Below, one piece after another: positions 4,651 through 6,042 of a stretch of DNA of 6,042 nt. The stretch comes from Bacillota bacterium. GTDB lineage: Bacteria > Bacillota > Clostridia > Oscillospirales > QAMX01. A program made the position numbers and the translations under genes. Under the pieces are notes generated by a model. That model ran no database searches. It saw only the letters and a list, made by a program, of their open reading frames with translations, and was not told the DNA's origin. Each line of letters begins with the position of its first letter. Positions within the stretch are counted from its first letter, which is position 1. The stretch spans positions 1-6,042 of the forward strand of contig JAKPBM010000139.1 of NCBI GenBank assembly GCA_029778935.1. The letters run 5' to 3'.

Positions 4651-5781
4651 TTACTTTTTGTTGAAGATGGCCATGATGTCGCCGTAGGGGTCGTCTTCCA
4701 GAACGGAGGAGGAGACGGACGTAGTCGTCTTTTCCTTGGACGGCCCCTGGGGGAACAGCTCCAGATCGCCGCCGACAGGCTCTTTGGCCGGCTCGGGCTT
4801 TTTGTTGTCGTCCAGCAGGTTGGGGCCTTCCGTGTCAAAGCCGGTGGCGATGATGGTGATGCGCATCTCATCGTCCAGCGTGTCGTCGATGGCGGCGCCA
4901 AAGATGATGTTGGCCTCCGGATGGGCGGCTTCTTCGACGATGGTCGCCGCGTTTTCCACTTCTTCCAGGCCGATATCGGAAGAACCGACGATGTTGATGA
5001 TGATGCCGCGGGCGCCTCGGATGGAGGTTTCCAGCAGCGGGCTCTGGATGGCCATGCGGGCGGCCTCCGTGGCCTTTTCCTTGCCGGCTGCGCGGCCGAC
5101 GCCCATGTGGGCAAAGCCCGCGTCGCGCATGATGGCGCAGACGTCCGCAAAGTCGAGGTTTACAAGGCCGGGCATCTTAATGAGGTCGGAAATGCTCTGC
5201 ACAGCCTGGCGCAGCACGTCGTCGGCGTAGCGGAAAGCGTTCAGGAATGTAATTTTTTGATCTGTTACGTACTTCAGCCGCTCGTTGGGGATAACGACCA
5301 GAGAGTCGACCTTGCTTCTCAAAGCAGCGATGCCGGCTTCCGCCTGCTGCATGCGGCGGGCGCCTTCAAACTTAAAGGGCTTGGTCACAACACCCACGGT
5401 CAGGATGCCCATCTCCCGGGCGATTTCGGCAACGACCGGCGCGCCGCCCGTGCCTGTGCCGCCGCCCATGCCGGCGGTGATGAACACCATGTCGGCGCCC
5501 TTGAGCAACGCCGCCACGTCGTCGCGGCTTTCTTCCATGGCCTTTTTGCCTCTTTCCGGGTTGGCGCCGCAGCCCTGGCCTTTGGTGACCCGTTCGCCTA
5601 CCTGCAAAGTGGTGCCCGCGGCGGTCAGAAGCTGCTGTTTATCTGTATTGATGGCGATGAACTCCACGCCGGTTAAATTGCTTTCCACCATACGGTTGAT
5701 GGCGTTATTGCCGCCGCCACCGATACCGATTACTTTAATGTTGACGATGCTGTCCATATCGTGTTCGATCTGTAAAGGCAT
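4651..5781 (-). CDS. ftsZ: Cell division GTPase FtsZ (ftsZ1)
   Basis: A 376-residue FtsZ with all GTPase features: T1 GGGGNN (21-26) followed by canonical AINRM, NTD (45-47), T3 GQGCGANP (68-75; most FtsZs have GLGAG here), T4 GGGTGTG (106-112) followed by GAP, KPFKFEG (134-140), NERL (166-169) and the complete T7 loop NLDFADV (208-214) that completes the active site of the neighbouring subunit. The core ends near 315, followed by a linker of about 45 residues and the tail [13 protein letters not shown]. This is only loosely like the usual DIPAFLRK-type peptide. The start at 5781 is preferred over the internal ATG at residue 9 because GGAGG (5789-5793) lies seven bases upstream. By hand count it is about 65% identical to ftsZ2 over 305 aligned residues. 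This copy is likely the main ring-forming FtsZ. It is the first full gene downstream of the promoter at 5861-5889. Confidence 0.97.
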   Translation of the reverse strand: MPLQIEHDMDSIVNIKVIGIGGGGNNAINRMVESNLTGVEFIAINTDKQQLLTAAGTTLQVGERVTKGQGCGANPERGKKAMEESRDDVAALLKGADMVFITAGMGGGTGTGGAPVVAEIAREMGILTVGVVTKPFKFEGARRMQQAEAGIAALRSKVDSLVVIPNERLKYVTDQKITFLNAFRYADDVLRQAVQSISDLIKMPGLVNLDFADVCAIMRDAGFAHMGVGRAAGKEKATEAARMAIQSPLLETSIRGARGIIINIVGSSDIGLEEVENAATIVEEAAHPEANIIFGAAIDDTLDDEMRITIIATGFDTEGPNLLDDNKKPEPAKEPVGGDLELFPQGPSKEKTTTSVSSSVLEDDPYGDIMAIFNKK

Positions 5782-5812
5782 GTTCTTTCCTCCAGTGTGT
5801 TCGAATTAACCT

Positions 5813-5834
5813 ATGTAAAGAGAATCGCTTACAT
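5813..5834 (-). promoter_or_regulatory. Inverted repeat in the ftsZ1 5' leader
   Basis: ATGTAA (5813-5818) and TTACAT (5829-5834) form an inverted repeat with a 10-bp spacer, downstream of the predicted start site and upstream of the ftsZ1 Shine-Dalgarno. It could be a repressor site or a weak RNA hairpin. Six-base arms are short, so it may be chance. Confidence 0.25.
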
Positions 5835-5860
5835 CGCAAGTGCGCAAAACGCTTATATAC

Positions 5861-5889
5861 ATTGTAAACGATTTGGTGTCGAATTACAA
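5861..5889 (-). promoter_or_regulatory. Predicted promoter for the ftsZ1-ftsZ2 operon
   Basis: On the - strand TTGTAA (5889-5884) and TACAAT (5866-5861) are separated by exactly 17 bp, matching a sigma-A promoter with two mismatches in the -35 and one in the -10. Transcription would start near 5854, giving ftsZ1 a leader of about 70 nt. The surrounding 5782-5957 gap is AT-rich and contains no gene. Confidence 0.5.
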
Positions 5890-5957
5890 TATTTAATGCT
5901 GAATTATTTTCGCATTTTTATTGTATAATTTTCCCTTTCGCCAACCATTTTCATAAC

Positions 5958-6042
5958 TTACGGCAAAACGTGGATGGCCGGGCCGGAAGCGTCGATTTTC
6001 GCAGAGGTAAGCCCTTCGCTTTCCAGCTGGGGAAGGAGCAGA
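5958..6042 (-). CDS. 3' end of an unidentified gene upstream of ftsZ1 (partial)
   Basis: The last 27 codons of a - strand gene, ending in TAA at 5960-5958 and running off the window. The translation ends LESEGLTSAKIDASGPAI then HVLP. It is judged coding because the other two - strand frames read as unlikely, basic or Cys/Trp-containing peptides, and because this frame gives ordinary amino-acid composition. Genes directly upstream of ftsZ in Firmicutes include ftsA, ftsQ/divIB and DUF881 proteins. A short beta-like C-terminus would suit FtsQ or DUF881, but 27 residues are too few to decide. Confidence 0.5.
   Translation of the reverse strand, partial: LLLPQLESEGLTSAKIDASGPAIHVLP

Noticed and set aside
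4563..5150. 195-codon - strand frame inside ftsZ1
   Set aside because: It overlaps ftsZ1 in another frame on the same strand and is dominated by Pro, Ser, Arg and Lys, typical of an out-of-frame reading.
3910..5676. Very long open frame (588 codons) on the + strand opposite both ftsZ genes
   Set aside because: It lies wholly antisense to two clear FtsZ genes and crosses their intergenic gap. It has no recognisable domains and is the frame expected from GC-biased third codon positions of the real genes.
5924..5929. Perfect TATAAT on the + strand in the ftsZ1 upstream gap
   Set aside because: It points away from ftsZ1 into the 3' end of a - strand gene, has no acceptable -35 element 16-18 bp upstream, and lies in very AT-rich DNA where chance matches are common.

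Overview
The window looks like part of a chromosome from a moderately GC-rich Firmicute. Two things suggest this. An NnrD / LolA-like lipoprotein / EndoA-type MazF neighbourhood resembles the acpS-ydcC-alr-ndoAI-ndoA region of Bacillus. The Shine-Dalgarno sequences are strong and purine-rich ahead of most genes. A diderm Firmicute (Negativicutes) or a Clostridia-like organism would fit, but the sequence alone does not decide this. No mobile element, CRISPR array, tRNA or rRNA was seen.

Left part, + strand (1-2942). The 3' part of an NAD(P)H-hydrate repair gene (nnrD) enters from the window edge. It is followed 22 bp later by a LolA/YdcC-like lipoprotein gene. A stretch of about 508 bp without a convincing gene follows (1323-1830). 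It opens with a strong hairpin that overlaps a good sigma-A-type promoter with an extended -10 (TATAAT at 1390-1395). The rest carries several hairpins, ending in a dense GC-rich cluster at 1667-1797 whose arms can pair in more than one way. Next come a MazF/EndoA-type mRNA endoribonuclease (1831-2238) and a secreted or membrane-anchored protein of unknown function (2278-2910). These two are probably one transcript ending at a strong bidirectional terminator (2915-2942). The CopG-like antitoxin gene and the alr gene usually found just upstream of this toxin are both absent.

Right part, - strand (2993-6042). Read right to left, it holds the last 27 codons of an unidentified gene, a 176-bp AT-rich gap with a promoter, two complete tandem ftsZ genes (called ftsZ1, 5781-4651, and ftsZ2, 4502-3405), and a small DUF4870/Tic20-like membrane protein gene (3373-2993). 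It converges on the same terminator. The two FtsZ proteins are about 65% identical by hand count over their GTPase cores. FtsZ1 keeps all the usual nucleotide-binding and T7 catalytic features. FtsZ2 has Ser in place of the usual T7 Asn, and its C-terminal tail has diverged completely. A long hairpin sits between the two genes.

The most interesting points are the tandem, diverged ftsZ pair and the MazF toxin that has a long, apparently switch-like non-coding leader where its protein antitoxin would normally be encoded.
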